From BACL21 sp038141525 (GTDB lineage: Bacteria; Bacteroidota; Bacteroidia; Flavobacteriales; Flavobacteriaceae), in NCBI GenBank assembly GCA_038141525.1, contig JAYQIF010000007.1, positions 1 to 64,000 of the forward strand: a stretch of DNA of 64,000 bases, given 5' to 3'. The notes beneath the pieces are model-generated. The model was given only the letters and a program-made list of their open reading frames with translations. It was not told where the DNA came from and did not search any database. The translations under genes and the position numbers were made by a program. Below are positions 56,438 to 64,000 of this stretch, piece by piece (position 1 is the first letter of the stretch; the number at the start of each line of letters is the position of its first letter).

Positions 56438-57988
56438 ATGTTTTCTTATTTTAAAAATGATTTTGCGGCAAGTATTGTCGTGTTTTTTGTGGCTTTACCC
56501 CTGTGTTTGGGTATCGCCTTAGCCAGTGGTGCGCCGTTGTTTTCTGGACTAATTGCCGGAATTGTCGGTGGTATTGTAGTTGGGGCGCTCAGTGGTTCCC
56601 AAATCGGGGTAAGTGGTCCTGCTGCAGGTCTTGCAGCCATTGTTTTGGTGGCGATTACAGCTCTAGGTGGATTTGAAAACTTTATTGCGGCTGTGGTTAT
56701 TGCAGGATTTTTTCAAATCGCTATGGGCCTACTTAAATTGGGCATCATCGGACTTTATTTTCCTTCGTCTGTGATTAAAGGAATGCTTTCGGGCATTGGG
56801 TTGATCATCATCATCAAACAAATACCCTATTTCATTGGTTATACCAGCGCAGAAGTTGGGGAGACCTCCAGTATGTTTTCTTTGGATTCGGTAAATATTG
56901 GGGCTGCACTAACGGGTATTTTATCGTTGTTGATTTTATTGGTTTGGCCAAAAATCCAAACTAAAGTGCCAGCATTTCTGCAATGGATTCAGGCGCCACT
57001 GCTTGCCGTGATCTTTGGAGTTGTCTATGTGATGTCATTTGGTGATGGGGCGTGGGCTGTTGAACCGGGTAACCTTGTCTCTGTTCCAGTTATTGGCCAG
57101 AGTGGTGGATTCGAATCACTCATTGTATTTCCTAATATAGATGCGTTCTGGCGCGTGGACGTATGGATCACTGCGGCGACCATCGCCTTGGTGGCCAGTT
57201 TAGAAACCTTGCTTTGTGTCGAGGCGACGGATCGTTTGGATCCAGACAAAAGGGTGACTCCAACCAATAGAGAGTTACTGGCACAGGGCGCAGGTAATAT
57301 CATATCAGGCATGATTGGCGGTTTGCCCGTGACTCAAGTAATCGTGAGAAGTAGTGCTAATATTCAATCGGGCGGAAAGACCAAGCTTTCAGCGATCATG
57401 CACGGATTTTTCTTGGTAATTTCTGTATTTACCATTCCATCTCTTCTTAATTTAATACCGTTGTCTGTTCTCGCGGCTATTTTATTAGTTGTGGGGTATA
57501 AATTGGCAAAGCCAGAGCTCTTCATAAAAATGTATGGTCTGGGGTGGAAACAATTTTTGCCATTTATTACGACCATCGGTTTTATATTGGCGACAGATTT
57601 GCTTACGGGTATCGGTGTTGGTCTTTTGGTCGGGGTGGTTGTTATTTTGATCAAAAGCTATCAAAATTCTCACTTTTTGCATATCGAAGAAAACCATGAG
57701 GGCGGTGATAAATATAAAATGACCTTGGCAGAAGAGGTGACTTTTATCAATAAAGGTGCGATTCAAAAAGAGCTCAATGCACTCGAAGAAAATAGTTTTT
57801 TAGAATTAAATGTTCAGAATACGCGTTATTTAGATCATGATATCATCGAAATTCTCAACAATTTCGTGGAGCGGGCTCAAAACAAATCAATACACATTAA
57901 ACTTATTTCTGAAAAAGGAGTGGTTGAAAATCCCAATGATTACAGCGCCATTTTTTATTCAAAAACTTATAAAAATGAAAACACATGA
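56438..57988 (+). CDS. SulP family anion transporter, probable bicarbonate transporter
   Basis: A 516-residue membrane transporter from the ATG at 56438. VFFVALPLCLGIALASGAPLFSGLIAGIVGGIVVGALSGSQIGVSGPAAGLAAIVL is the SulP sulfate_transp region with about ten more helices. The C-terminal cytoplasmic part (LELNVQNTRYLDHDIIEILNNFVERAQ) resembles a STAS domain. It overlaps the carbonic anhydrase gene by 4 bp; this SulP/beta-carbonic-anhydrase pairing is known in marine bacteria for bicarbonate uptake. Confidence 0.93.
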   Translation: MFSYFKNDFAASIVVFFVALPLCLGIALASGAPLFSGLIAGIVGGIVVGALSGSQIGVSGPAAGLAAIVLVAITALGGFENFIAAVVIAGFFQIAMGLLKLGIIGLYFPSSVIKGMLSGIGLIIIIKQIPYFIGYTSAEVGETSSMFSLDSVNIGAALTGILSLLILLVWPKIQTKVPAFLQWIQAPLLAVIFGVVYVMSFGDGAWAVEPGNLVSVPVIGQSGGFESLIVFPNIDAFWRVDVWITAATIALVASLETLLCVEATDRLDPDKRVTPTNRELLAQGAGNIISGMIGGLPVTQVIVRSSANIQSGGKTKLSAIMHGFFLVISVFTIPSLLNLIPLSVLAAILLVVGYKLAKPELFIKMYGLGWKQFLPFITTIGFILATDLLTGIGVGLLVGVVVILIKSYQNSHFLHIEENHEGGDKYKMTLAEEVTFINKGAIQKELNALEENSFLELNVQNTRYLDHDIIEILNNFVERAQNKSIHIKLISEKGVVENPNDYSAIFYSKTYKNENT

Positions 57989-58611
57989 AAGCACATACTA
58001 AAGAAACACAAGCCTCAGTAACACCTGAAGGCGCAATAGAGTTGTTGAAAGCGGGTAATTTGCGTTTTCAAGAAAGTCAAAAGGCAGAACGCAATTTGAT
58101 GGAGCAGGTGACAGACACCGCCACAGGACAATTTCCTTTTGCGACAATATTGTCCTGTATCGACTCAAGAGTATCTTCTGAGCTCGTTTTTGATCAAGGG
58201 ATCGGAGATATTTTCAGTGTACGCATTGCGGGAAATTTTGTCAATGAAGATATACTGGGCAGTATGGAATTTGCCTGTAAGTTGGCGGGCACAAAAGTTA
58301 TTGTAGTTATGGGTCACACGAGTTGTGGTGCGGTCAAAGGAGCTTGTGACCACGCCCGATTGGGTAATCTTACCGCCTTGATTAATAAAATAGAGCCCGC
58401 TGTTGAGGCCACTGAATCACCTGAGCCAGGAGCAGAGAGAAATTCGAGTAATCTAGAATTTGTGGATGCCGTAGCCAAAACTAATGTCGAAATGACGCTC
58501 GATAACATTCGCCAGCAAAGCGAAGTGTTGAAAGAGATGGAGGATTCAGGTGCGATTAAAATCGTCGGTGCTATGTACGACATCTCAACAGGGGCCGTTT
58601 CGTTTTATTAA
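57985..58611 (+). CDS. Beta-class carbonic anhydrase
   Basis: A 208-residue zinc enzyme that interconverts CO2 and bicarbonate. Zinc ligands are Cys58 in LSCIDSRVSSELVFDQG, His111 and Cys114 in MGHTSCGAVKGAC. No signal peptide, so it should be cytoplasmic. Its start overlaps the sulP stop by 4 bp, which supports tight coupling of uptake and conversion of bicarbonate. Confidence 0.95.
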   Translation: MKAHTKETQASVTPEGAIELLKAGNLRFQESQKAERNLMEQVTDTATGQFPFATILSCIDSRVSSELVFDQGIGDIFSVRIAGNFVNEDILGSMEFACKLAGTKVIVVMGHTSCGAVKGACDHARLGNLTALINKIEPAVEATESPEPGAERNSSNLEFVDAVAKTNVEMTLDNIRQQSEVLKEMEDSGAIKIVGAMYDISTGAVSFY

Positions 58612-58657
58612 TAAGCTTTTGATGAAGCTCATTTAGATAAGCGATGTTTTTGCCATT

Positions 58658-58690
58658 AAGCCCCCGAGTAATTGGGGGCTTTTATTTTTT
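58658..58690 (+). terminator. Terminator after the carbonic anhydrase operon
   Basis: AAGCCCCC and GGGGGCTT pair around an 8-nt loop and run into TTATTTTTT. It overlaps the end of the convergent GH16 gene. Confidence 0.92.
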
Positions 58691-59740
58691 AATGAACCGA
58701 GACGATTGATAATTTTGTCCATCGTTGAGTTCTAGGATGTATATACCAGAATTTAGATCACGTATATCAATTTGATTGTTTGTAGCCTCAAGTCGGCCTG
58801 TTTTTAAAACCTGCCCTAGGGGACTGATCATGCGATAAACTAGTGGACGCTTATTCATTGTATCGATATGCAATATCGCTGTACTAGGATTGGGATATAT
58901 GCTAAAATCATTTTTGGGCTTATCGGCAATATTCAAATTATTTTGATAAACCCTAACATAATCAATTTCCATGGCGTCTTGAGTAAACCCGGTAGGAATA
59001 ATGTCTGGCAAAATAGCAACATTGAGTAAAATGTATTGATTCAGATCAAAAGGCCATGTTTCCATATTTTGTACTGCGGGCTCGTAGATATAATGTACTT
59101 CATTGTCCACCGAGAAAATAAGTCGAGTTTCGCTCCATTCTAATCGGTAAATGTGAAACTCTGAAGAAACATTATTGACATAACGTCCGCCGACATTGAC
59201 CGTCCCTCCATAGCTCGAGGGTGTATGGGTCGCACTAGAGATATAATTTTGATTCATGCCCCAGTGCTCCATAATGTCAATCTCACCACAGGCCGGCCAA
59301 GGTGTGGTTCCGTATTCTGAATAATATACACCGCCAGGCTCTGTAATGTTTTGCCCTAAAGTCCAAATAGCAGGCCATGTCCCAACACCAAAAGGCAGTC
59401 GTGCTCTTACTTCAACTCGGCCGTAAGTAAAGGCAAACTTACTGTTCAAACGTGCAGAAGTGAATTCTTTTGTGATCCCCTGCTGCGTATAATTTTCACG
59501 AATTGCCATGATTTTGAGGGTTCCATCACTCACAAAGGAATTTTCAATGCGGTCAGTGTAGTGTTGTATTTCTCCATTATACCAACTTTCTCCGTTCGGG
59601 ATTAGTGTTTGGTGATGCCATTTTTCTGAATCAAGAGGACCGTTGTAATCGAATTCATCCGACCACACTAAGGTTTGACTACTCAATGCAGTGGTTGCCA
59701 ATATCAGGACAAGCAATAGGCCATACTCAATTTTCTTCAT
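58682..59740 (-). CDS. T9SS-sorted family 16 glycoside hydrolase (laminarinase-like)
   Basis: A 352-residue secreted endo-beta-glucanase. Signal peptide (MKKIEYGLLLVLILATTALSSQ), then the GH16 jelly roll: LVWSDEFDYNGPLDSEKWHHQ, RVEVRARLPFGVGTWPAIWTLG, and the catalytic GEIDIMEHWG (E-x-D-x-x-E). The last 75 residues are a T9SS sorting domain (FSIYPNPSTAILHID to YQSSRFIKK). The ExDxxE form fits laminarinase-type GH16 enzymes, but the substrate is inferred. It is divergent from the MFS-ROK pair. A TATCTTTG element lies at 59767-59774 (minus strand). Confidence 0.93.
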   Translation of the reverse strand: MKKIEYGLLLVLILATTALSSQTLVWSDEFDYNGPLDSEKWHHQTLIPNGESWYNGEIQHYTDRIENSFVSDGTLKIMAIRENYTQQGITKEFTSARLNSKFAFTYGRVEVRARLPFGVGTWPAIWTLGQNITEPGGVYYSEYGTTPWPACGEIDIMEHWGMNQNYISSATHTPSSYGGTVNVGGRYVNNVSSEFHIYRLEWSETRLIFSVDNEVHYIYEPAVQNMETWPFDLNQYILLNVAILPDIIPTGFTQDAMEIDYVRVYQNNLNIADKPKNDFSIYPNPSTAILHIDTMNKRPLVYRMISPLGQVLKTGRLEATNNQIDIRDLNSGIYILELNDGQNYQSSRFIKK

Positions 59741-59874
59741 GACAGTTAACGAAGTTTAATGAGCGACAAAGATACATTTAAAGAATGGGAATATTTTGCT
59801 ACATTTATTCATTAACATAATCATCAATTGTTCCATTTACTGTTATTTATAATCCAGTGTATCATTGCTAAGTT

Positions 59875-61137
59875 ATGACCGGAGAACAAGCCAAAAAAAA
59901 ACATCCTCAACTCGTAGTGCTTGTGCTTTTGGTGTTTTTTGTGATCTCGTTCATTACCAATATTTTGAACTCAATTATTGTCGCGGTTAAGGACAGTTTT
60001 GATCTGAGTTTAAGCGCAGCTGGTTTATTACCATTTTCATTTTTTATTGCCTATGCTGTAATGTCCATTCCTGCTGGCTTTCTCACCGAGCGTTATTCGA
60101 GTAGAACTTTATTGACCGCAGCTTTTTTAGTTATTGTCTTGAGCTGTTTTCTTTTTGTTCTCAACCCGAGCTACGGCTATTTTTTGGGGACGCTTTTTGT
60201 TTTGGGTTTGTGTATGGCGGTATTACAGGTGATCATCAATCCTATGTTGCGCTTTGCTGGTGGGGAAGAGCATTTTGCCTTTAACTCGGTTATGGCGCAG
60301 GTGGTTTTTGGCGGGGCTTCTTTTTTGAGTCCTTGGCTCTACATGGAGCTTGCTAAAGAACAAACATATGCTTTTATTTCAGGGGTATTGCCCAATTGGA
60401 TACCAGTTCATTTACCTTGGCTATCTCTCTATCTATTTTTCGCTCTTTTGGCTTTGTTTATTTTGGGAGTGATTTGGTTTATTCCCTTTCCGGTGGTCGA
60501 AAAGTCAGATCAAGCGCCGTTGGGCGCACTTTCGGCCTACCGCGATTTGGCGAGGAATCGTTGGGCCTATTTATTCTTTTTGGGCATTTTCGCTTATGTT
60601 GGATTTGAGCAAGGGGTTGGCAGTTGGATGGCAGAATATTTGCAATCATATCATGGATTTGCCTCAGAGAACACAGGGGCGTCGACTGTATCTTATTTTT
60701 GGGCCATGCTTACAGTAGGGTCCTTAATAGGGCTTGTTTTGTTAAAAATATGGGACAGTAAAAAAGTACTTGTCTTGAGCAGTAGTGGAGCTATGGTTTT
60801 TTTACTCTTGTCGCTTTATGGTCCCGCATCATGGGCGCTAATAACATTTCCTGCAATTGGGTTCGCTATTTCTGTCATGTGGTCTATTATTTTTTCTTTG
60901 GGGTTAAATTCTGTGGCGCATCACCACGGAGCGCTGTCCGGTATTTTGTGTACGGGTATCGCCGGAGGAGCGATTTGGCCGTTGATCGTAGGACTTACCG
61001 GCGATTGGTTTAATTTACAACTGGCCTTAACGTTTTTATTGATTCCTTTGGCGTATATTTTCTCTATCGGACTTTGGGCTAAGCCCCTGATTCGCAATAA
61101 AACTATTGGTCAGAAGGACAAAGCAAAATCATCCTAG
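59875..61137 (+). CDS. MFS sugar transporter (FucP/GluP-like)
   Basis: A 420-residue transporter with about 12 transmembrane helices. The N-terminal SFITNILNSIIVAVKDSFDLSLSAAGLLPFSFFIAYAVMSIPAGFLTERYSSR is typical of the fucose/glucose-galactose-H+ symporter branch of the major facilitator family. It is divergent from the GH16 gene and is followed 62 bp later by a ROK kinase, so glucose-type sugars from the glucanase are the likely cargo. Confidence 0.9.
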   Translation: MTGEQAKKKHPQLVVLVLLVFFVISFITNILNSIIVAVKDSFDLSLSAAGLLPFSFFIAYAVMSIPAGFLTERYSSRTLLTAAFLVIVLSCFLFVLNPSYGYFLGTLFVLGLCMAVLQVIINPMLRFAGGEEHFAFNSVMAQVVFGGASFLSPWLYMELAKEQTYAFISGVLPNWIPVHLPWLSLYLFFALLALFILGVIWFIPFPVVEKSDQAPLGALSAYRDLARNRWAYLFFLGIFAYVGFEQGVGSWMAEYLQSYHGFASENTGASTVSYFWAMLTVGSLIGLVLLKIWDSKKVLVLSSSGAMVFLLLSLYGPASWALITFPAIGFAISVMWSIIFSLGLNSVAHHHGALSGILCTGIAGGAIWPLIVGLTGDWFNLQLALTFLLIPLAYIFSIGLWAKPLIRNKTIGQKDKAKSS

Positions 61138-61199
61138 AAAAGTGAACACATAAACGAGAAACACAAGGCATCATTTAGTAATCAAAAACACGCCACAAT

Positions 61200-62035
61200 A
61201 TGAAACAAACACTGGGTATCGATATAGGAGGTACCAATATCGATTTGGGATTAGTATCTAGTGGTCAATTGTTTGACAAAAAAAGCTTTGAGGTCGATAG
61301 TTTTATGAGTCGCGAAGAATTGTTAAATCAATTGATCAAACGATTGCAAGTTTTGACTTAACTAATGTCCAAGGTATTGGCGTAGGCGTTCCAGGTATTA
61401 TAGATCCTGATAAAGGCTATATTTACGATCTTCAGAATCTTTCAATGTGGTATGAATTGCCTTTGGCTGATCTCTTGACCAAAGAGTTTTCCCTGCCGAC
61501 AAAATTGAGCAATGATGCTGGTTGCTATGCTCTTGGTCACGCCTACTATGGACAGGGAAGACTGTATCAGGACTTTGTGGCGCTGACCTTGGGTACTGGT
61601 TTGGGTATGGGCATCATAATTAATGGTAAACTTTATACGGGTTTGATGGCGGGTGCTGGCGAAATTGGTATGATGCCCTATAAACAGGGTATCGTAGAGG
61701 AATATGCTGCCAGTGCATTTTTTAAAAGACATTATGGTCAATCGGCAAAACACCTACATGTCGAGGCCAAGCAAGAATCAACTATGGCCTTGGAGGCCTT
61801 TGAGGATTATGGTAATCATCTAGGCAATGCCATTAAAATGGTCATGTCTTTAATGGCTCCTGAGGCAATCATTCTCGGTGGTTCAATTGCTCGAGCCTAT
61901 CCATTTTTTTGGAAGAGCATGAAAGCGACCATCGCGGATTTTGAATATGCCCAACAACGCGATCAAACCACGATAATTGCCTCCCAGCATGAGGATATGG
62001 GAATCATCGGTGCCGCGGCATTAATAGGACCGTAA
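61200..62035 (+). CDS. ROK family sugar kinase (one frame break)
   Basis: After repair, 278 residues. The phosphate-binding loop GIDIGGTNIDLGLV is at the N-terminus. GVPGIIDPDKGYIYD, LSNDAGCYALGHA, LTLGTGLGMGIIINGKLYTG and the C-terminal APEAIILGGSIARA fit ROK glucokinases. One base is missing near 61336-61342. It lacks the C-x-C-G-x-x-G-C zinc motif of many ROK proteins: where it would fall, MMPYKQGIVEEYAA is read. Probably phosphorylates the imported sugar; the exact sugar is inferred from the neighbouring GH16 and MFS genes. Confidence 0.88.
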
Positions 62036-62108
62036 TTTCCACCAATTTTTAGTTAAGTCAGCTTTGTTCAAAGTCTATTGTTTTGTACATTCACAAAAAA
62101 AAATAATC

Positions 62109-64000
62109 ATGGTAAAAATTTACAGAATTTTATTCCTTTTGTTGTTTGTGAGTCCAATGCTTTTGGCGCAAACACCTGCACAACGAGCAGAGATTACAAA
62201 AGACTACGACCTGGTAAAACTCGCTGAATTACGTGCTGAGTTTTTACAATCGGAACAGGAACAAAGAGCTCAGGCACTTGAAATGGCGGCGATTAAAGGA
62301 TGGCCACAGACCATTCAAGGAGAAAATGGATTTTATGGTGCCCTCGTCGGTATTTACGAAAATGGTCAGCCTAAATATCGTGTGACACACAATCGCGAAG
62401 GAGCCATTACCACAAGAGCCAATACCTTGCACACTGGTGGGGTCACTGGACTTGATTTAGATGGTCAAGACATGATCGTGGGTGAGTGGGATGGAGGTTC
62501 TGTCAGAGGGACGCATCCTTTGCTCTCAGGACGTGTTGATCAAATTGATGGATCGACCAGTAATAGTGATCATGCGACCCACGTTGCTGGAACACTCATT
62601 GGAACAGGGACTGTAAACAATGGAGCGGCCAAAGGGATGTTGCCAGAGGCAACCCTATGGGCTCATGACTGGTTCAGCGATTATCCAGAAATGATTGCTG
62701 CTGCGGCAGACGGATTGTTGGTTTCTAATCACTCATATGGAAGTGGTATCCAAAATACACCACTTTGGCGTTTGGGGTATTATGACAACGATGCACGAGG
62801 CCTAGATAACATTCATTACAATGCACCGTTTTATCTGGCTTGTGTATCAGCGGGTAATGATCGTCAGAGTGGCGTTAACCCAGGCGACGGCGGGTTTGAC
62901 TACCTTACCGACATGTCTACGGCTAAAAATGCATTAACTGTGGCCGCCACGTTCGAAGTTTTGAACTACACTGGGCCGTCAAGTGTTGCCATGTCTGGCT
63001 TTAGTAGCTGGGGTCCAACTGATGACGGTCGTGTCAAACCGGATATTTCGGGCAAGGGGGTAAATATGTATTCCTCTGTGGGTGCACAAGGATATGCAAA
63101 CTACAGTGGTACTTCAATGTCAAGTCCGAATGTTGCCGGAAGTCTTATTCTCTTGCAGCAATATTACAATCAACTGAATAGCTCCTTTATGAAGGGCGCA
63201 ACACTGCGCGGTTTGGCCATTCATACCGCAGATGAAGCAGGTTCGGCCGATGGTCCTGATTACCGTTTCGGATGGGGTCTGCTCAACGTTCAGAGAGGTG
63301 CTGAGGTTATTGGTGGAATGAATGATTCTTCTTATATCATTGAAGAAAGCTTAGCTTCAGGCGAGACCATCGTATTTAGTGTGAGCGCTGATGGTTCAGA
63401 ACCATTGCGTGGAACAGTGGCATGGGCTGATCCTTCTGGAACACCACTACCAGCCAATGCATCGAGTTTAGACGATCCAACACCAATGTTGGTCAATGAT
63501 ATAGATTTCAGATTGACCAGTGCTGCTGGTGTGGAAGCGCTTCCATGGCGCCTAGACCCGGCTAGCTTTACAGCTGCAGCAACACAAGCTGATAACTTTG
63601 TCGACAATGTTGAGAAAATTGAGATTGGTGGTGCCGTTGGCACTTATGCGGCAAAAATTTCTCACAAAGGGGCAAATTTGGTAGAAGGAGCTCAAGATAT
63701 ATCCATCATTATCAGTGGAATGGGTACGCCTGATTTCTTTGCTTTGACGCACGACGGTCTGGTTTACCTGTGTATTGGTGATACTAATGCAGAATACACT
63801 GTCGATTTTACTCCTTTAAACGGTTATGCCGGTGGAGTTTCCTTTAGTGTAAACGGATTGCCTTCGGGAGTAAGCGCAAGCTTCACTAACCCTACCTTGT
63901 CTGATACAGGATCGACGACCATGACTTTGAGTGGTGTAGAAAATCTTGCAGCAGGAAATTATACTCTTGTAATTGATGTAGTAGGAACGGGAGAAACTCA
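62109..64000 (+). CDS. S8 family secreted serine protease (subtilase), 3' end outside the window
   Basis: At least 630 residues, cut by the window end; no stop codon is reached. Signal peptide (MVKIYRILFLLLFVSPMLLAQ). The subtilisin triad is visible: Asp in MIVGEWDGGSVRGTHP, His in SDHATHVAGTLIG, and Ser in SGTSMSSPNVAGSLI. The oxyanion Asn is probably the one in CVSAGNDRQSG. A beta-sandwich follows the protease domain, as in proprotein-convertase-like or T9SS-secreted subtilases. A sorting domain may lie beyond the end of the window. The frame is open throughout. Confidence 0.95.
   Translation, partial: MVKIYRILFLLLFVSPMLLAQTPAQRAEITKDYDLVKLAELRAEFLQSEQEQRAQALEMAAIKGWPQTIQGENGFYGALVGIYENGQPKYRVTHNREGAITTRANTLHTGGVTGLDLDGQDMIVGEWDGGSVRGTHPLLSGRVDQIDGSTSNSDHATHVAGTLIGTGTVNNGAAKGMLPEATLWAHDWFSDYPEMIAAAADGLLVSNHSYGSGIQNTPLWRLGYYDNDARGLDNIHYNAPFYLACVSAGNDRQSGVNPGDGGFDYLTDMSTAKNALTVAATFEVLNYTGPSSVAMSGFSSWGPTDDGRVKPDISGKGVNMYSSVGAQGYANYSGTSMSSPNVAGSLILLQQYYNQLNSSFMKGATLRGLAIHTADEAGSADGPDYRFGWGLLNVQRGAEVIGGMNDSSYIIEESLASGETIVFSVSADGSEPLRGTVAWADPSGTPLPANASSLDDPTPMLVNDIDFRLTSAAGVEALPWRLDPASFTAAATQADNFVDNVEKIEIGGAVGTYAAKISHKGANLVEGAQDISIIISGMGTPDFFALTHDGLVYLCIGDTNAEYTVDFTPLNGYAGGVSFSVNGLPSGVSASFTNPTLSDTGSTTMTLSGVENLAAGNYTLVIDVVGTGET

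Noticed and set aside
1..64000. CRISPR arrays, insertion sequences, prophage, toxin-antitoxin or defence islands
   Set aside because: No repeated spacer units, transposase motifs, phage structural genes or defence-type genes were found on reading both strands.

Overview
The window comes from a member of the Bacteroidetes, very probably a marine-type Flavobacteriaceae. The evidence is type IX secretion (T9SS) C-terminal sorting domains on at least four exported proteins, the T9SS factor PorD, a TonB-dependent receptor with a DUF4249 lipoprotein, the flavobacterial small families DUF6095 and DUF6913, a monomeric NADP isocitrate dehydrogenase, a long-form GAPDH, BshB1 (bacillithiol), an RprX/RprY-like two-component pair, and many copies of the Bacteroidetes -7 promoter element TAnnTTTG. 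The region is chromosomal core: no phage, plasmid, CRISPR array, insertion sequence or recognisable defence island is visible.

Layout: 0-0.6 kb, the 3' end of an rRNA operon (23S end, 5S, terminator). 0.6-8.7 kb, a T9SS cargo protein, DUF6095/murQ, a broken TonB receptor with its DUF4249 partner, and icd. 8.65-9.45 kb, a gene-poor stretch with nested inverted repeats. 9.4-16.7 kb, rplS, trmD, a Tat-exported oxidoreductase, gap, htrA, dapF. 16.2-24.9 kb, mltG and a lysozyme-fold protein, an RsmI-like methylase, a T9SS sugar dehydrogenase, a phosphatase, dnaA, a thioesterase, a YigZ-type protein, ribD. 24.9-35.7 kb, a dense forward block: GNAT, prmC, ligA, DUF6913, dapA, bamD, rpoZ, coaBC, porD, recN, fabI. 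35.8-47 kb, a large T9SS protein, a glycosyltransferase, a YbbR protein, coaE, an RprXY-like pair, miaA, a K+ channel and an exonuclease/GIY-YIG fusion. 47-54.7 kb, YggS, hbd, an oxidoreductase, pcm, hutG/hutI, a PLP enzyme, bshB1. 54.7-64 kb, tRNA-His, an M28 peptidase, a small exported protein with SulP and carbonic anhydrase, a GH16 glucanase with MFS and ROK genes, and a subtilase running off the end.

Genes that appear to work together: dapF/dapA (lysine and peptidoglycan precursor), murQ/mltG (wall recycling and remodelling), bamD/porD (outer-membrane assembly and T9SS), hutI/hutG (histidine breakdown), SulP/carbonic anhydrase (bicarbonate), and GH16/MFS/ROK (likely laminarin-type glucan to glucose phosphate).

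The most important caution concerns sequence quality. I count about 24 single-base frame breaks in 14 genes, including essential ones (dnaA, gap, dapA, coaBC, coaE, ribD, prmC). Many lie in homopolymers and all are repairable by one base. This pattern fits uncorrected sequencing or assembly indels, so most broken genes here are probably intact in the organism. The TonB receptor, which also has an in-frame stop, is the least certain case. I found no convincing undescribed system. The best leads are a set of apparently leaderless genes, a likely autoregulatory site before the two-component genes, a structured gene-poor element at 8.7-8.9 kb, and a small exported protein linked to SulP/carbonic anhydrase.
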